Positions 22,592 through 33,202 of a DNA stretch of 64,000 nucleotides are shown here, piece after piece. The translations under genes were made by a program, and so were the position numbers. Below the pieces are notes generated by a model. It ran no database searches and was not told the origin of the DNA. It was given only the letters and a program-made list of their open reading frames with translations. The DNA comes from Pandoraea norimbergensis (GTDB taxonomy: Bacteria > Pseudomonadota > Gammaproteobacteria > Burkholderiales > Burkholderiaceae). Position 1 is the stretch's first letter. The number at the start of each line of letters is the position of its first letter. The stretch is taken from contig NZ_CP013480.3 of the NCBI RefSeq assembly GCF_001465545.3, positions 4,526,001 through 4,590,000 on the forward strand. The letters run 5' to 3'.

Positions 22592-23299
22592 ATGCGCAAA
22601 TCTCTCGCTGCCGCCCTGTTGATCGCCACTGCCGCCAACGCAGCCTATGCCCAGTCGGGCGACGAGTCGAACCGCCAGCTCGCGGGCGTGCTGGGCCTCG
22701 AAGCCCATGCCACGAAGGAAGTCGATCAGGACACCGTGCACATCACGATGTCGGCGGAAGAACAAGGCGCCGATGCCGCCACCGTGTCGCGCAACCTGAC
22801 GCAAAAGGCGAACAATGCGATGGCCAAGGCCAAGACGCAGAACGCCGTGCAAGTGCAGACGGGTAACGTCTCGCTGTACCCGACGACCAACCGCGACGGC
22901 AAGATCACCGCGTGGCGTGGCCGCACCGAACTGCAACTGAAGTCGAAGGATTTTGGCGCAGCGTCGCGTCTGGCCAGCGAAATCTCCGGCCAGATGCAAA
23001 TGGACGGCGTGTCGTTCTCGCTCTCGCGTGAAGCGCAGGAAAAGACGCAGGCCGAGTTGACCAATCAGGCCATCCAAGCCTTCCGCGATCAGGCGCAAAG
23101 CAACGCGACGGCGTTTGGCTACAAGAGCTACACGATCCGTCAGGTGCAGGTCGGCGCCAACGCCCCGATCATGCCGCGTATGTACGCGATGAAGGCTGCG
23201 CCGATGGCTGCCAGCGCCGACGCTGCGCCGCCGATGCAACTCGAAGGCGGCAAGACGCAAGTCACTGTGACCGTCTCGGGCACAGTGCAAATGAAGTAA
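22592..23299 (+). CDS. SIMPL-domain (DUF541) periplasmic protein
   Basis: The 235-residue secreted protein has a signal peptide (MRKSLAAALLIATAANAAYAQ). A SIMPL domain follows, with the internal repeat VHITMSAEEQGADAATVSRNLTQKANNAMAKAKTQN and the C-terminal QVTVTVSGTVQMK. In other species SIMPL/DUF541 proteins are linked to oxidative stress or outer-membrane functions, but the biochemical role is not known. ATG at 22592 follows AAGGAC. It is followed by its own terminator, shared with polB. Confidence 0.88.
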   Translation: MRKSLAAALLIATAANAAYAQSGDESNRQLAGVLGLEAHATKEVDQDTVHITMSAEEQGADAATVSRNLTQKANNAMAKAKTQNAVQVQTGNVSLYPTTNRDGKITAWRGRTELQLKSKDFGAASRLASEISGQMQMDGVSFSLSREAQEKTQAELTNQAIQAFRDQAQSNATAFGYKSYTIRQVQVGANAPIMPRMYAMKAAPMAASADAAPPMQLEGGKTQVTVTVSGTVQMK

Positions 23300-23340
23300 G
23301 CCTTCGCATCGCTATCGCATCCGGCGATCGACGCAACGAA

Positions 23341-23372
23341 AAAGCCGCCCTCTCACGGGCGGCTTTTTTATT
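23341..23372. terminator. Bidirectional terminator between SIMPL gene and polB
   Basis: AAAAGCCGCCC, loop TCTCAC, GGGCGGC and T6 (23341-23370). It sits between two convergent stop codons (23299 and 23384). Confidence 0.92.
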
Positions 23373-23383
23373 GGCCGTTTGTC

Positions 23384-25786
23384 TTAGAACAACCCCATCT
23401 GCCGCGTCACCAGCGTGTCGAACGCATCGCCCACGAAGGGCAGAATCGCGTCCGCGACAGGTTTGAGTTGATTCTCAAGATAGTGCTCGTAGTCGAGTGC
23501 CGAACGGCGGTCCTCAAGCGGCTCGGGCCCGCCCGTTGTCATCACGTAGCTGATCCAGCCACCGTTCTGATACTGCGGCGGGCGCCCATGACGGCGATTG
23601 AAGTCATCGGCGAGACGCGCAGCACGCACATGCGGCGGCACGTTGCGCTCGTAGTCGCCCAACTTGCGGCGCAGCCGCTTGCGGTAAACCAGCCGGTCAT
23701 CCATCTCGCCCGCGAGCGTACGCGCCACATAATCGCGCACGTATTCCTGATACGGTTCGCCGCGAAAAATGCGTGAGTACAGGTCTTGCTGAAACTGCTG
23801 CGCGAGCGGCGACCAGTCGGTGCGAACCGTCTCCAGCCCCTTGTAGACCACCGCCTCGCTACCATCGGGCTGCATCACCAACCCTGCATATCGCTTCTTG
23901 CTGCCCTGCTCTGCGCCACGCACGGTCGGCATCAGAAAGCGTCGATAGTGCGTGTCGAACTCCAGCTCCAGCGCGCTTTCCAGATCGTAGGTTTCACGCA
24001 GATGCGTGCGCCACCAATCATTGACGTGCGTCACCAATGCCCGGCCAATATCCTCCGCCTGCGCCTCTGTGCGCTGCACGCGCAACCATACGAACAGCGA
24101 GTCCGTATCGCCGTAGATGACCTGATACCCGCGCGCCTGAATCAGCTCGCGCGTCTTGCGCATGATCTCGTGTCCGCGCATCGTGATCGACGACGCCAGA
24201 CGCGGATCGAAGAAGCGGCAGCCGCTCGACCCCAGCACGCCGTAAAACGCATTCATGATGATCTTCAGCGCCTGCGACAACGGCGCGTTCTTCTCGCGCT
24301 TCGCTTCGTCCCGCCCCTGCCACACCTGCCTGACGATGGCCGGCAAACAGTGCCGCGTGCGAGAGAAACGTGCACCGAGAAATCCCGGGACCGAATCGAC
24401 GTCGCCGGGACGATGCATCCCTTCCACCAGCCCGACCGGATCGATCAGGAACGTGCGAATGATCGACGGATACAGGCTCTTGTAGTCGAGCACCAGCACC
24501 GAGTCGTACAACCCGGGCCGCGAGTCCATCACGAAACCACCGGGGCTCGCCGCGCCTTCGATATCCCCCACGTTGGGTGCCACATAGCCCTGCCGGTGCA
24601 TCGCCGGCAGATACAGGTGAGTGAACGCCGCCACTGAGCCACCACTGCGATCGAGCGCCAGTCCGGTGACCGCCGAGCGCTCCAGCAGGAACGCCAGCAG
24701 TCCGGTTTTCGCGAAAATGCGGGTGACCAGTTCGCAATCCTTCAGGTTGTAGCGCGCCAGCGCGGGCTTGTCCTCGGCGAACATCCGGTCGATCTCGGCC
24801 ATGCGCTCATACGGCGTATCGATCGCCTTGCCCTCGCCCAGCAACGTCTGCGCCACGTTCTCGAGACTGAACGATGGAAAGGTCCACGTGGCCGAGCGCA
24901 ATGACTCGATGCCGTCGATGAACACCCGGCCCGGCGCGCTCGCGAAGAAGTGATTGCGATGCTCGCGCCATTCGAGCGGCGTATTACCCCGCCCCAGCAG
25001 CAGCGGCGTTTGAAACCGCGTCGCGCTCTCGTGCAGCACACGCAAATCGAACTGGATCAGGTTCCAGCCGATGATGGCGTCGGGATCGTGACGGACCAGC
25101 CAGTCGTTCAGGCTCTCGATGAGTTGCGCACGGGTATCGCGATACTCCAGCGAGAAGTCGATATCGGCATGATCATCCCCATTGGCCGGCCCAAGCATAT
25201 AGACCTGCCGCTGCCCGCAGCCTTCCAGCGCAATCGAGTACAGGTCGCCTTGGATAGTCGTTTCGATATCGAGCGACACGATGCGAAGCGCCGGGCGATA
25301 GCGCGGCGCGGGCTTCATCCGTACGTCGACGAGGAGTCCACCGGGGCCATCGAAACCTTCAGTATCCCCGGGACGATCCGTGCCCAACTGCCCGGCGAAT
25401 TCCACCGGTGCTGTAATGAATCGCTCCATCAGAAAGCGTTCGGGCGGGCGAATGTCGGCTTCGTAGACATCGATGCCCGCGCCGCGCAGCAGCGTTTCCA
25501 ATTTGAGCAGCGGACGTTGATGGCGGCAGTACACCCCCAACACAGGCCGACGGTGAAAATCCGTCAGCGCCAGTTCGCGCAATTCGTACTGGTCGGATTG
25601 GCGTTCGTTGCGCAGCAACGTTTCCAACCGGGCGCGGTGTTCTACCGGGACGAAAACGACATTGGTCTGCACGGGCAGCCGCACCCGTCGCGGTCCGTCG
25701 CCGGTGGCGAGCCAGAACTCGACTTCGGTGCCCGCGGGCGTATCGCGCCAATGCCGTGTGAGGAGAAAACCGTGCTGTCGATCCAC
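23384..25786 (-). CDS. polB: DNA polymerase II (family B)
   Basis: DNA-damage-inducible repair and restart polymerase with 3'-5' exonuclease. The 800 residues carry the exonuclease segment [17 protein letters not shown], polymerase motif A ([14 protein letters not shown]) and motif C ([10 protein letters not shown]). They also carry [23 protein letters not shown] near the thumb. The start is GTG (25784-25786). The next residues, [31 protein letters not shown], align with the E. coli PolB N-terminus, which supports it. Length fits the family. Convergent to the SIMPL gene. Confidence 0.96.
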   Translation of the reverse strand: MDRQHGFLLTRHWRDTPAGTEVEFWLATGDGPRRVRLPVQTNVVFVPVEHRARLETLLRNERQSDQYELRELALTDFHRRPVLGVYCRHQRPLLKLETLLRGAGIDVYEADIRPPERFLMERFITAPVEFAGQLGTDRPGDTEGFDGPGGLLVDVRMKPAPRYRPALRIVSLDIETTIQGDLYSIALEGCGQRQVYMLGPANGDDHADIDFSLEYRDTRAQLIESLNDWLVRHDPDAIIGWNLIQFDLRVLHESATRFQTPLLLGRGNTPLEWREHRNHFFASAPGRVFIDGIESLRSATWTFPSFSLENVAQTLLGEGKAIDTPYERMAEIDRMFAEDKPALARYNLKDCELVTRIFAKTGLLAFLLERSAVTGLALDRSGGSVAAFTHLYLPAMHRQGYVAPNVGDIEGAASPGGFVMDSRPGLYDSVLVLDYKSLYPSIIRTFLIDPVGLVEGMHRPGDVDSVPGFLGARFSRTRHCLPAIVRQVWQGRDEAKREKNAPLSQALKIIMNAFYGVLGSSGCRFFDPRLASSITMRGHEIMRKTRELIQARGYQVIYGDTDSLFVWLRVQRTEAQAEDIGRALVTHVNDWWRTHLRETYDLESALELEFDTHYRRFLMPTVRGAEQGSKKRYAGLVMQPDGSEAVVYKGLETVRTDWSPLAQQFQQDLYSRIFRGEPYQEYVRDYVARTLAGEMDDRLVYRKRLRRKLGDYERNVPPHVRAARLADDFNRRHGRPPQYQNGGWISYVMTTGGPEPLEDRRSALDYEHYLENQLKPVADAILPFVGDAFDTLVTRQMGLF

Positions 25787-26002
25787 CAGAAGCCGCTTTA
25801 CGTATGCAAGATGAGGGGTGATTGCGTTTCGCGTATTTTACGTCGCGGCGTCCAAACGCACCCCACCGGCGCCCTGCCAGCACGTCGACGGCCATCTCCG
25901 AAGCGCCGCAGCACACCCGCGCCCCCGTGGTCACTCGGGTTTCGTCACCCCAGCCATTCGGGGTAGGATGACGGGCACGCAGAAAGCTAACAGGAGACGA
26001 AC

Positions 26003-27130
26003 ATGACCAGCCTTATCCCGACTGTGGACCCCGATGGCCTGCTGGAATATTCGGTGGTCTACACCGACCGGGCGCTGAACCACATGTCGCAAGCCTTTCA
26101 GGGCGTGATGCGCGACATCTCGCGCGTTCTGAAGGACGTGTATCACGCGCAAGCCGCGATCATCGTGCCGGGCAGCGGCACGTTCGGCATGGAAGCCGTC
26201 GCGCGCCAGTTTGCGACGAACAAGCGCTGTCTGGTCATTCGCAATGGCTGGTTCAGCTATCGCTGGAGCCAGATTTTCGACATGGGCAGCATTCCGGCCA
26301 GCACCGAGGTGCTCAAGGCACGCCCGGTCACCGAAGGCCGACAGGCCGCATACGCCCCGCCCCCGATCGATGAAGTCGTTGCCGCGATTCGCGAGCACAA
26401 GCCCGAGATGGTGTTTGCGCCGCACGTCGAGACTGCATCGGGCATTCTGCTGCCCGACGATTACTTGCGTGCCGTGGCCGACGCCACGCATGCAGTCGGC
26501 GGCCTGTTCGTGCTCGATTGCATCGCCTCCGGCACGATCTGGGTCGACATGGAAGCCACGGGCGTCGACATCCTGATCAGTGCGCCGCAAAAGGGTTGGA
26601 GCGCCTCGCCGTGCTGCGCGCTGGTGATGCTGAACGCCGCCGCGCGTGCAAAGCTCGACACCACCACCAGCACCAGTTTCTCGTGCGACCTGCGCAAGTG
26701 GCTTCAGATCATGGAAGCCTATGAGAAAGGCGGTTTCGCCTATCACGCCACGATGCCGACAGACGCCCTGAAGGTGTTGCGCGACGTCATGCTCGAAACC
26801 GAAGCGTACGGCTTCGAGAAGGTGCGTGAGGAACAACAATCGCTGGGCGACAAGGTGCGCACACTGCTCGCCAAGAAGGGATACCGCAGCGTGGCGGCGA
26901 AGGGGTTCGAGGCGCCGGGCGTGATCGTGAGCTATACCGACGACGACGCCATTCACTCCGGTAAGAAGTTTGTCGTGCAGGGCATGCAGATCGGTGCAGG
27001 CGTGCCGCTTCAGGTCGACGAGCCGGCAGACTTCAAGACGTTCCGGCTTGGGCTGTTCGGGCTGGAGAAGCTTCACAACCGTGAGCGCACGATCGACAGT
27101 CTGGCGAAGGTGCTGGACGAGATCGCCTGA
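26003..27130 (+). CDS. Class V (alanine-glyoxylate/serine-pyruvate type) aminotransferase
   Basis: PLP aminotransferase of 375 residues. K197 in SAPQKGWSASPCCALV is the likely PLP lysine, and D172 (FVLDCIASG) the pyridine-nitrogen aspartate. GSGTFGMEAVARQF and the C-terminal QIGAGVPLQVDEPADFKTFRLGLFG fit the alanine-glyoxylate/serine-pyruvate family. Substrate cannot be assigned from sequence. ATG at 26003 follows CAGGAGACG. Divergent from polB and convergent with the malonate operon. Confidence 0.88.
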   Translation: MTSLIPTVDPDGLLEYSVVYTDRALNHMSQAFQGVMRDISRVLKDVYHAQAAIIVPGSGTFGMEAVARQFATNKRCLVIRNGWFSYRWSQIFDMGSIPASTEVLKARPVTEGRQAAYAPPPIDEVVAAIREHKPEMVFAPHVETASGILLPDDYLRAVADATHAVGGLFVLDCIASGTIWVDMEATGVDILISAPQKGWSASPCCALVMLNAAARAKLDTTTSTSFSCDLRKWLQIMEAYEKGGFAYHATMPTDALKVLRDVMLETEAYGFEKVREEQQSLGDKVRTLLAKKGYRSVAAKGFEAPGVIVSYTDDDAIHSGKKFVVQGMQIGAGVPLQVDEPADFKTFRLGLFGLEKLHNRERTIDSLAKVLDEIA

Positions 27131-27203
27131 CGAAATCAAAACAGGAGGGCACCACGCCAACCGGCGCAGGTGTCCTCCCGCCCGACCGATTTCCGGTAAC
27201 CGA

Positions 27204-28736
27204 TTACTTGAACCGGTCGCGCAACACGTTCTTCTGTACCTTGCCCATCGTATTGCGCGGCAGTTCGGTGACGAAATGCACGCGCTTAGGCACCTTGAAG
27301 TTGGCGATGCGCTGCTTGAGCCCATCGATCACGCTGCGCTCATCGGGCGCCGCTGCCCCGCTGCGCGGCACCACCACCGCCACCACGGCTTCGCCGAAAT
27401 CCGGGTGCGGCACACCGATCACGGCCGATTCCGCCACACCGTCCATTTCGTCGATGAAGCTCTCGATCTCTTTCGGGTAGACGTTGTAGCCCCCCGAGAT
27501 GATCAGATCCTTCGAGCGGCCGACGATGTGCACATAGCCGTCGTCATCGAATTTGCCGACATCCCCGGTCTTGAAGAAACCATCAGCCGTGAATTCCTCT
27601 GCGGTTTTCTCCGGCATGCGCCAGTAGCCTGCGAACACGTTCGGCCCCTTGACCTGAATGTGTCCGATATCCCCCTGCCCGACTGAGGCGCCATCGTCAC
27701 CCACCACCCGCACGGTCACTTCCGGCAGCGGCACGCCAACAGTCCCCGCACGACGCACCTGCGCGGCGTCGCCGTGATACGGATTCGAGACGAGCATCAC
27801 CGTCTCCGACATCCCGTAACGCTCGAGAATCGTGTGGCCCGTGCGCTCGCGAAACGCATCGAACGTCTCGCGCAGCAGCGGTGCCGAACCGGAGATGAAC
27901 AGGCGCACGTTGCGGCACACGTGGCGATCCAGCCCCGCTTCGGCGAGCAGCCGCACGTAGTACGTCGGCACGCCCATGAACACCGTCGCGCGCGGCAGTT
28001 GATGCAACACCTCGCGCGCATCGAACTTCGACAGCCAGAGCATCTTGCTGCCCGAATACAGCGCCGCGTGACTCGCCACGAACAGCCCATGCACGTGGAA
28101 GATCGGCAGCGCGTGCAGCAGCACATCGCCGCCGTCGCGCTCACCCCAGCCCCAGAACTGATGTAGCACGCGCGTGTTGCTTGCGAGATTGCCGTGCGAG
28201 AGCATGGCGCCCTTGCTGCGGCCGGTCGTGCCCGAGGTGTACAGAATGGCGGCCAGATCTTCCGGTGCGCGCGGCACCGACTCGAAGCTGTCGCCGAACC
28301 ACGCCGCACGCTCCAGCAGCGAGCCCGTGCGATCGTCGCCCAGCGTGTACACATGCTTGGCACCGCTGGTGAAGGCGATCTTCGACACCCAGCCGAAGTT
28401 TGCCGGGCTGCACACCACCACGTCGGGCTCTGCGTTCTCGACGAAGTACGTGATCTCGGCGTCGCGATACGCCGTGTTCAGCGGCAGATACACGAGCCCT
28501 GCGCGCAGCGTTGCGAGATACAACAGCAGCGCCTCGGGTGACTTTTCGACCTGCACGGCCACGCGGGCACCCGGGGCGAGATCCAGACTTGCAAGCAGGT
28601 TCGCGATGCGGGCGCTCGCGTGTTCGAGATCGTCCCAACTGTAGTAAAGCCCCTCGGGCGTCTCAATGGCGCACGCAGATTTGTCAGCGGGAAAGCGTTC
28701 GGCAAACAGTCGATAGAGATTGGCGTCTTGCGTCAT
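27204..28736 (-). CDS. matB: Malonyl-CoA synthetase (AMP-forming)
   Basis: ANL-family ligase activating malonate to malonyl-CoA. The 510 residues contain the ATP-binding YTSGTTGRSKGAMLSHGN, YGMSETVML and the C-terminal GRSKDLIISGGYNVYPKEIE with the catalytic lysine in RNTMGKVQKN. The malonate assignment comes from the linked MCD and TRAP genes and from the overall sequence. ATG at 28734-28736; the frame continues upstream without family resemblance. Last gene of the operon matPQM-matA-ech-matB. Confidence 0.9.
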   Translation of the reverse strand: MTQDANLYRLFAERFPADKSACAIETPEGLYYSWDDLEHASARIANLLASLDLAPGARVAVQVEKSPEALLLYLATLRAGLVYLPLNTAYRDAEITYFVENAEPDVVVCSPANFGWVSKIAFTSGAKHVYTLGDDRTGSLLERAAWFGDSFESVPRAPEDLAAILYTSGTTGRSKGAMLSHGNLASNTRVLHQFWGWGERDGGDVLLHALPIFHVHGLFVASHAALYSGSKMLWLSKFDAREVLHQLPRATVFMGVPTYYVRLLAEAGLDRHVCRNVRLFISGSAPLLRETFDAFRERTGHTILERYGMSETVMLVSNPYHGDAAQVRRAGTVGVPLPEVTVRVVGDDGASVGQGDIGHIQVKGPNVFAGYWRMPEKTAEEFTADGFFKTGDVGKFDDDGYVHIVGRSKDLIISGGYNVYPKEIESFIDEMDGVAESAVIGVPHPDFGEAVVAVVVPRSGAAAPDERSVIDGLKQRIANFKVPKRVHFVTELPRNTMGKVQKNVLRDRFK

Positions 28737-28854
28737 AAACGGAACCGGATTCGAAATTATCGAAACGTCGATGGAAAAAGGAAAAACGGGGGATGCTGAA
28801 GTCCGCCCATAAAACACGGCCTGCCCCGCATCGCGGGCCATCAGGTCGAGCGCG

Positions 28855-29643
28855 TCATCGTCCCTGAAACACCGGCGGGCGCTTTTCGAGAAACGCGGCC
28901 ACGCCTTCGCGATGATCGTCGGAATTCCAATACGCGAAGGCGCGCTGCCACTCGGCTTCGGACAACGCCGGCACGGCCGGTGCCAGTCGGGCAATCAGCC
29001 ACTTGTTCGCTTGCGCGGCGAGCGGCGCACCGGCCGCAATGCGCCGGGCGCAAGCGTAACCGGCCTCTTCCACCGACTCGTCGTCCACCACCCGCGTAAG
29101 CAAGCCTTTTTCGCGGGCCTCGGCAGCGCCGAACACCCGGCCTTCGAGCAGGATTTCCAACGCGGTGGCACGCTCGACCAACGCCAGCACGCCCTTGAGT
29201 TCGCCCGGCGCCATCGGAAACCCCAGCTTGTTGATGGGCACGCCAAAGCGCGACCCTTCGGCGGCGATGCGCAAGTCGCAATGTGCAGCGATCTCCAGAC
29301 CACCGCCCACGCACACGCCTTCGATCAACGCGACGCTCGGATGCCGGCAATTCGCCAGCGCTTCCAGCGTCGGCCCAATGATTTCGCCGTGATACCGGCG
29401 CAGTGCATCGTAGCTGCCGCGCTCGACGGGAAACTCCTCGATATCTGCGCCTGCGGCAAAATTACCGCCCGCGCCACGAATCACGATCGCGCGCACATGG
29501 GACTCGGCGTCCAGTGCGAGCAGATGCGCCCGCAACGCGCGCCACATGGCCACCGAGATGGCGTTGAGCTTGCCGGGGTTCGAGAGCGTCAGCGTCACCA
29601 GCCCTTCGTCCGCCAGACTGTCGTCGCGTAAGACTTCGCTCAC
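28855..29643 (-). CDS. Enoyl-CoA hydratase/isomerase-family protein
   Basis: Crotonase-fold protein of about 262 residues. The two oxyanion-hole segments are AGGNFAAGADIEEF and CVGGGLEIAAHCDLRIAAEGSRFGVPINKLG. A GTG at 29641-29643 has AGGGAGA 5 nt upstream and is preferred; an ATG at 29665-29667 lacks a clear site and would add 8 residues. It lies between the decarboxylase and synthetase genes of the malonate operon, so a malonyl-CoA-linked step is possible, but substrate and role are unknown. Confidence 0.85.
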   Translation of the reverse strand: MSEVLRDDSLADEGLVTLTLSNPGKLNAISVAMWRALRAHLLALDAESHVRAIVIRGAGGNFAAGADIEEFPVERGSYDALRRYHGEIIGPTLEALANCRHPSVALIEGVCVGGGLEIAAHCDLRIAAEGSRFGVPINKLGFPMAPGELKGVLALVERATALEILLEGRVFGAAEAREKGLLTRVVDDESVEEAGYACARRIAAGAPLAAQANKWLIARLAPAVPALSEAEWQRAFAYWNSDDHREGVAAFLEKRPPVFQGR

Positions 29644-29714
29644 AGGTGTCTCCCTAAGTGTTGTCATTCGTGCCAGAGACGCTCATCGCGTCCCCGGCAT
29701 GCGTTTCATGCGTG

Positions 29715-31247
29715 CTAAAGCAATCGCGATACGGCACGCCCCAGCGCCGCCTCGCCATCAATCAGCCGTTGCAGGTTGGCGTCGAGCTCATCAGGTTCAT
29801 AGAGATAGTTGACCATCATGCCGCACGACTGCTTGGCCCCTTTTTTCGAGAGATCGGCATGCCAGTTGATGCGCTCCACGCGGGCGCCGTTGCCCAAGTG
29901 AAAGCGCGCCACCGGGTCACGCGGCTGCCCGCGCACGCGCTCGCGCGCGAGATAGTGCGCAGCGAGTGCTTCGCCAATGGCACGTTGCAGCGCCTGCGCA
30001 CTCTTGCGCTCGGGCGACGCCTGCAACCACGCGACCAGTTGTGCACCGGTGGCCTCGGCGGCCAGCGACGTATCCTGCGCGAGCAGCTTCAGTCGCTTAG
30101 GCCCAAGCGTTTGTGCGACGCCGGTGGCCGGCAACGACTTCAACCAGTCGCTAAACCCCGGAATCGGCGAGAGCGTGGCGAAGTTGCGCAGCTTCGGAAA
30201 ATCGACGTGCAACTCGTCGATCACCCGCTTGAGCAGGAAGTTGCCGAAACTCACGCCGCGCAGCCCCGGCTGCGTGTTCGAGATGGAATAGAAGATGGCC
30301 CAGCGCACGCGCCGCAGGTCTTCAAGCGGCGCCTTTTCGTCGAGCAGTGAATGCACGTCTGCGGCCATGTCGGGCACGAAGGCGACTTCCACAAAAATCA
30401 GCGGCTCGCGCGGCATGCGCGGATGGAAAAACGCGTAGCAGCGACGGTCGGAATCCAGCCGGTTGCGCAAATCTGCCCACGACGAGATTTCGTGCACTGC
30501 TTCATAACGCATGAGCTTTTCGAGCAACGATGCGGGTGAGTCCCACGTGATCGGATGCAACTCAAGCAGGCCGACGTCAAACCATGTCGAGAACAGGCTG
30601 CCGAGATCGTCTTCAAGGGCAGCAAGCCCCGGCAAGGCGGCACGGTGATGCAGCATGTCGGCACGCCAGCGCACGAGAAACGGCAGGCCATCCGGCAGCG
30701 CGTTAAAACGCTTGAGAAAGCGCACGCGCTCACTGCCGAGTGCCCCCGCCAATCCGCTGGCGGCACGCTTTGGCGTCGCATCGCCATCTTTCCCGCCGTC
30801 ACTACCCACGCTGTCCGTGCTGCCGCAGACATCCGCCACCACTTGCAGCAGTGCGAGTTGCTCAGACGGGGGCGCTTCGCAGTAACGCGTCATGAAGTCG
30901 CGCGCCGCTTCGTTGGCCGCCGAATCGGTCAACCGTGCCGACAGACACTGCGCCAACTGACGCCGCAGCGCCGCTTCGGCTCGCGCGGAGAGCTTGGCCG
31001 GCGCCACCTTGCCGTCGCCCTTCGCATCCGGCTTGCCGCCCTCGCCCGGACCTCCCGTGCCGCCGGCCCCGCCGCGTCCGAACCACTGTCCCAGCCGCGC
31101 TTTCAGCGACGGCTTCGACGGCGACGGCACCGGCGCGCTCACGTCCACCGCACTCTCGGGCGTCGTACGCTCCGAGGACGCGGATGACGCGGACAGGGAA
31201 AGCGAGACCGGGGCGGTCATCGCGGACAGGATCGGCTCATCCTTCAT
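29715..31247 (-). CDS. matA: Malonyl-CoA decarboxylase
   Basis: Converts malonyl-CoA to acetyl-CoA and CO2. The 510 residues have the MCD helical N-terminal domain and the GNAT-like C-terminal catalytic domain: ATLSPIPGFSDWLKSL, then FHLGNGARVERINWHADLSKKGAKQSCGMMVNYLYE, the family active-site region. The first ~75 residues are low complexity (Ser, Gly, Pro) and not conserved. ATG at 31247 follows AGAGGAA. It lies between the TRAP genes and matB. Confidence 0.93.
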   Translation of the reverse strand: MKDEPILSAMTAPVSLSLSASSASSERTTPESAVDVSAPVPSPSKPSLKARLGQWFGRGGAGGTGGPGEGGKPDAKGDGKVAPAKLSARAEAALRRQLAQCLSARLTDSAANEAARDFMTRYCEAPPSEQLALLQVVADVCGSTDSVGSDGGKDGDATPKRAASGLAGALGSERVRFLKRFNALPDGLPFLVRWRADMLHHRAALPGLAALEDDLGSLFSTWFDVGLLELHPITWDSPASLLEKLMRYEAVHEISSWADLRNRLDSDRRCYAFFHPRMPREPLIFVEVAFVPDMAADVHSLLDEKAPLEDLRRVRWAIFYSISNTQPGLRGVSFGNFLLKRVIDELHVDFPKLRNFATLSPIPGFSDWLKSLPATGVAQTLGPKRLKLLAQDTSLAAEATGAQLVAWLQASPERKSAQALQRAIGEALAAHYLARERVRGQPRDPVARFHLGNGARVERINWHADLSKKGAKQSCGMMVNYLYEPDELDANLQRLIDGEAALGRAVSRLL

Positions 31248-31274
31248 GGCTTCCTCTCAAGTCGAACAATCAAC

Positions 31275-32618
31275 TTACCCCATCACCCAATCCGGCAGCC
31301 ACAGCGAGAGGCCCGGCATCAGGCAAATCAGGGCGACAGCGACAATCATCAGCACCACAAACGGCATCACACCCCAGACGATGTCGCGCAACGCAATGTC
31401 GGGCGCCGTGTTCTTGATGACGAATATGTTGAGTCCCACGGGCGGGTGAATCAACCCCAGTTCCATGACAATCGTCATCACGACGCCAAACCACACGAGA
31501 TCGAAACCGGCCGCGCGCAGTGGCGGCAGAATGATCGGCGCGGTCATCAGGATGATGCTCACCGGCGGCAGGAAAAAGCCAAGCACGACGACCATCAGCA
31601 AGATAGCCACCAACAGCACCCAGCGCGACAAGTGCAGTCCCACGATCCACTGCGCGGCCGACTGACTGATGTGCAGATAGCTCATCACGTACGAATACAG
31701 CAGCGACATCCCGATGATGAACATCAACATCGTCGATTCACGCAGCGTACTCGTGAGAATCGGCGCGATCTGGCGCGGACGCCACATGCGATAGATCACA
31801 GCGATGAGCGCCAGCGCGAGCAGACCGCCCAACCCGGCCGTCTCCGACGGCGTCGCATACCCGCCGTAGAGCGCCGCCATCACACCAATCAGCAAGGTGA
31901 TGAAGGGCAGCACGCGGGGCAGCAGCGCAAGCTTCTCGCGCAATGTGGCGGGCGGTTCGTTGGGGAACGGCGACGGTGTTCCGTCGCGTGCCAGCGCGAT
32001 CTGCGCGGCGCCGTATTCCTTGCGATAGCGCCACGCCGCGTAACACGAGAACAACCCCACCAGCAGCAGCGCCGGCACGATGCCCGCGAGGAACAAGCGC
32101 CCGAGCGACTGTTCAGCGGCCACCGCGTAGAGAATCATCGTGATCGAAGGCGGCAGCAGAATGCCCAGCGTGCCACCGGCGGCGATGATGCCCGCAGCGA
32201 AGCCCGGCGAATAACCGCGCATGCGCATCTCGGGAATTCCGGCACTGCCGATCGCCGAACACGTCGCCGGGCTCGACCCGGCCATGGCCGCGAACAGCCC
32301 ACAGGCGAACACGTTGGCGATGCCGAGCCCGCCCGGAATCCGCCGCATCCACGCGTGCAACGCCAGATACAGATCCTGCCCCGCGCGTGATTTGCCGATC
32401 GCCGCGCCCTTCAGGATGAAGAGCGGAATCGACAGCAGCGTGATGCTGGCCATCTCCTCGTAGACGTTTTGAGTCACCGTATCGAGCGACGACGCGGGCA
32501 TGAAGCCGAACATGAACGCAACGGCCACGGCACCAAGGGCAAAGGCAATGGGCATGCCCGAGAACATGGCGACCAGCGTCGCGCCGCCGTATAGCAGGCC
32601 AATCGTGAGCTCGCTCAT
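31275..32618 (-). CDS. matM: TRAP transporter large permease (DctM family)
   Basis: Twelve-helix sodium-coupled subunit of a tripartite ATP-independent periplasmic transporter. The 447 residues begin MSELTIGLLYGGATLVAMFSGMPIAFALGAVAV and include MAGSSPATCSAIGSAGIPEMRMRGYS, typical of DctM. Start overlaps the DctQ stop by 4 bp (ATGA). From context the substrate is malonate. Confidence 0.92.
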   Translation of the reverse strand: MSELTIGLLYGGATLVAMFSGMPIAFALGAVAVAFMFGFMPASSLDTVTQNVYEEMASITLLSIPLFILKGAAIGKSRAGQDLYLALHAWMRRIPGGLGIANVFACGLFAAMAGSSPATCSAIGSAGIPEMRMRGYSPGFAAGIIAAGGTLGILLPPSITMILYAVAAEQSLGRLFLAGIVPALLLVGLFSCYAAWRYRKEYGAAQIALARDGTPSPFPNEPPATLREKLALLPRVLPFITLLIGVMAALYGGYATPSETAGLGGLLALALIAVIYRMWRPRQIAPILTSTLRESTMLMFIIGMSLLYSYVMSYLHISQSAAQWIVGLHLSRWVLLVAILLMVVVLGFFLPPVSIILMTAPIILPPLRAAGFDLVWFGVVMTIVMELGLIHPPVGLNIFVIKNTAPDIALRDIVWGVMPFVVLMIVAVALICLMPGLSLWLPDWVMG

Positions 32619-33202
32619 ACGTGCGTGCCTCCCTTGCGATTCGACGCTTGCCCGTCGTCGGCCCGAGGGCCCATCTCACAAGCGCCGATGGCGATTTGCA
32701 GCAGCAATTGCACGGTGAGCAAGGTCATGCCGCCCGCCATCAATCCATACGGGATCGCCAACGGCGGGCTCCACGTCGAGCTACTGGTCTGCCCGTCGAC
32801 ATAGGCTTCCCAGAACAGCGTCCACGACTTCCATGCGAAGAACGCGCAGAACGCGAACGTGACGATGTCGACAAACCAGCGCCGGATGCGATTCACGCGT
32901 GGCGAGAGCAGTGTCGTGATGGCTTCGATGCCGATGTGACCGCGCAAATGCTGCACATGCGCGGCGCTGACGAACGTCGCGCCCACCAGCAGGAACACGG
33001 CGGCCTCGTCCTGCCAGTCGGTGGCGAGCTTGAGCACATGCCGGGCAAACACGCTGTAGCTGAGCACCAGCGCGGCCCCCACGAGCGCGAGCATGCACAC
33101 GACCATGAGCAGGCGGCTCACGCCCTGCAAGAGGGCGTCGAGCCGACGCAAGACGCGGGTTCGCGGCACCACGGGATCGGCCCCCATGGCGACCCCGCTC
33201 AT
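32615..33202 (-). CDS. matQ: TRAP transporter small permease (DctQ family)
   Basis: Four-helix membrane subunit pairing with DctM. The 195 residues contain the DctQ signature WQDEAAVFLLVGATFVSAAHVQHLRGHIGIEAI. ATG at 33200-33202 overlaps the matP stop by 4 bp. The longer frame upstream falls inside matP. Confidence 0.9.
   Translation of the reverse strand: MSGVAMGADPVVPRTRVLRRLDALLQGVSRLLMVVCMLALVGAALVLSYSVFARHVLKLATDWQDEAAVFLLVGATFVSAAHVQHLRGHIGIEAITTLLSPRVNRIRRWFVDIVTFAFCAFFAWKSWTLFWEAYVDGQTSSSTWSPPLAIPYGLMAGGMTLLTVQLLLQIAIGACEMGPRADDGQASNRKGGTHV

Noticed and set aside
27140..27180. Terminator between the aminotransferase gene and matB
   Set aside because: Only an imperfect GGAGGGCACC/GGTGTCCTCC stem with a long loop and no T-run; too weak to call.
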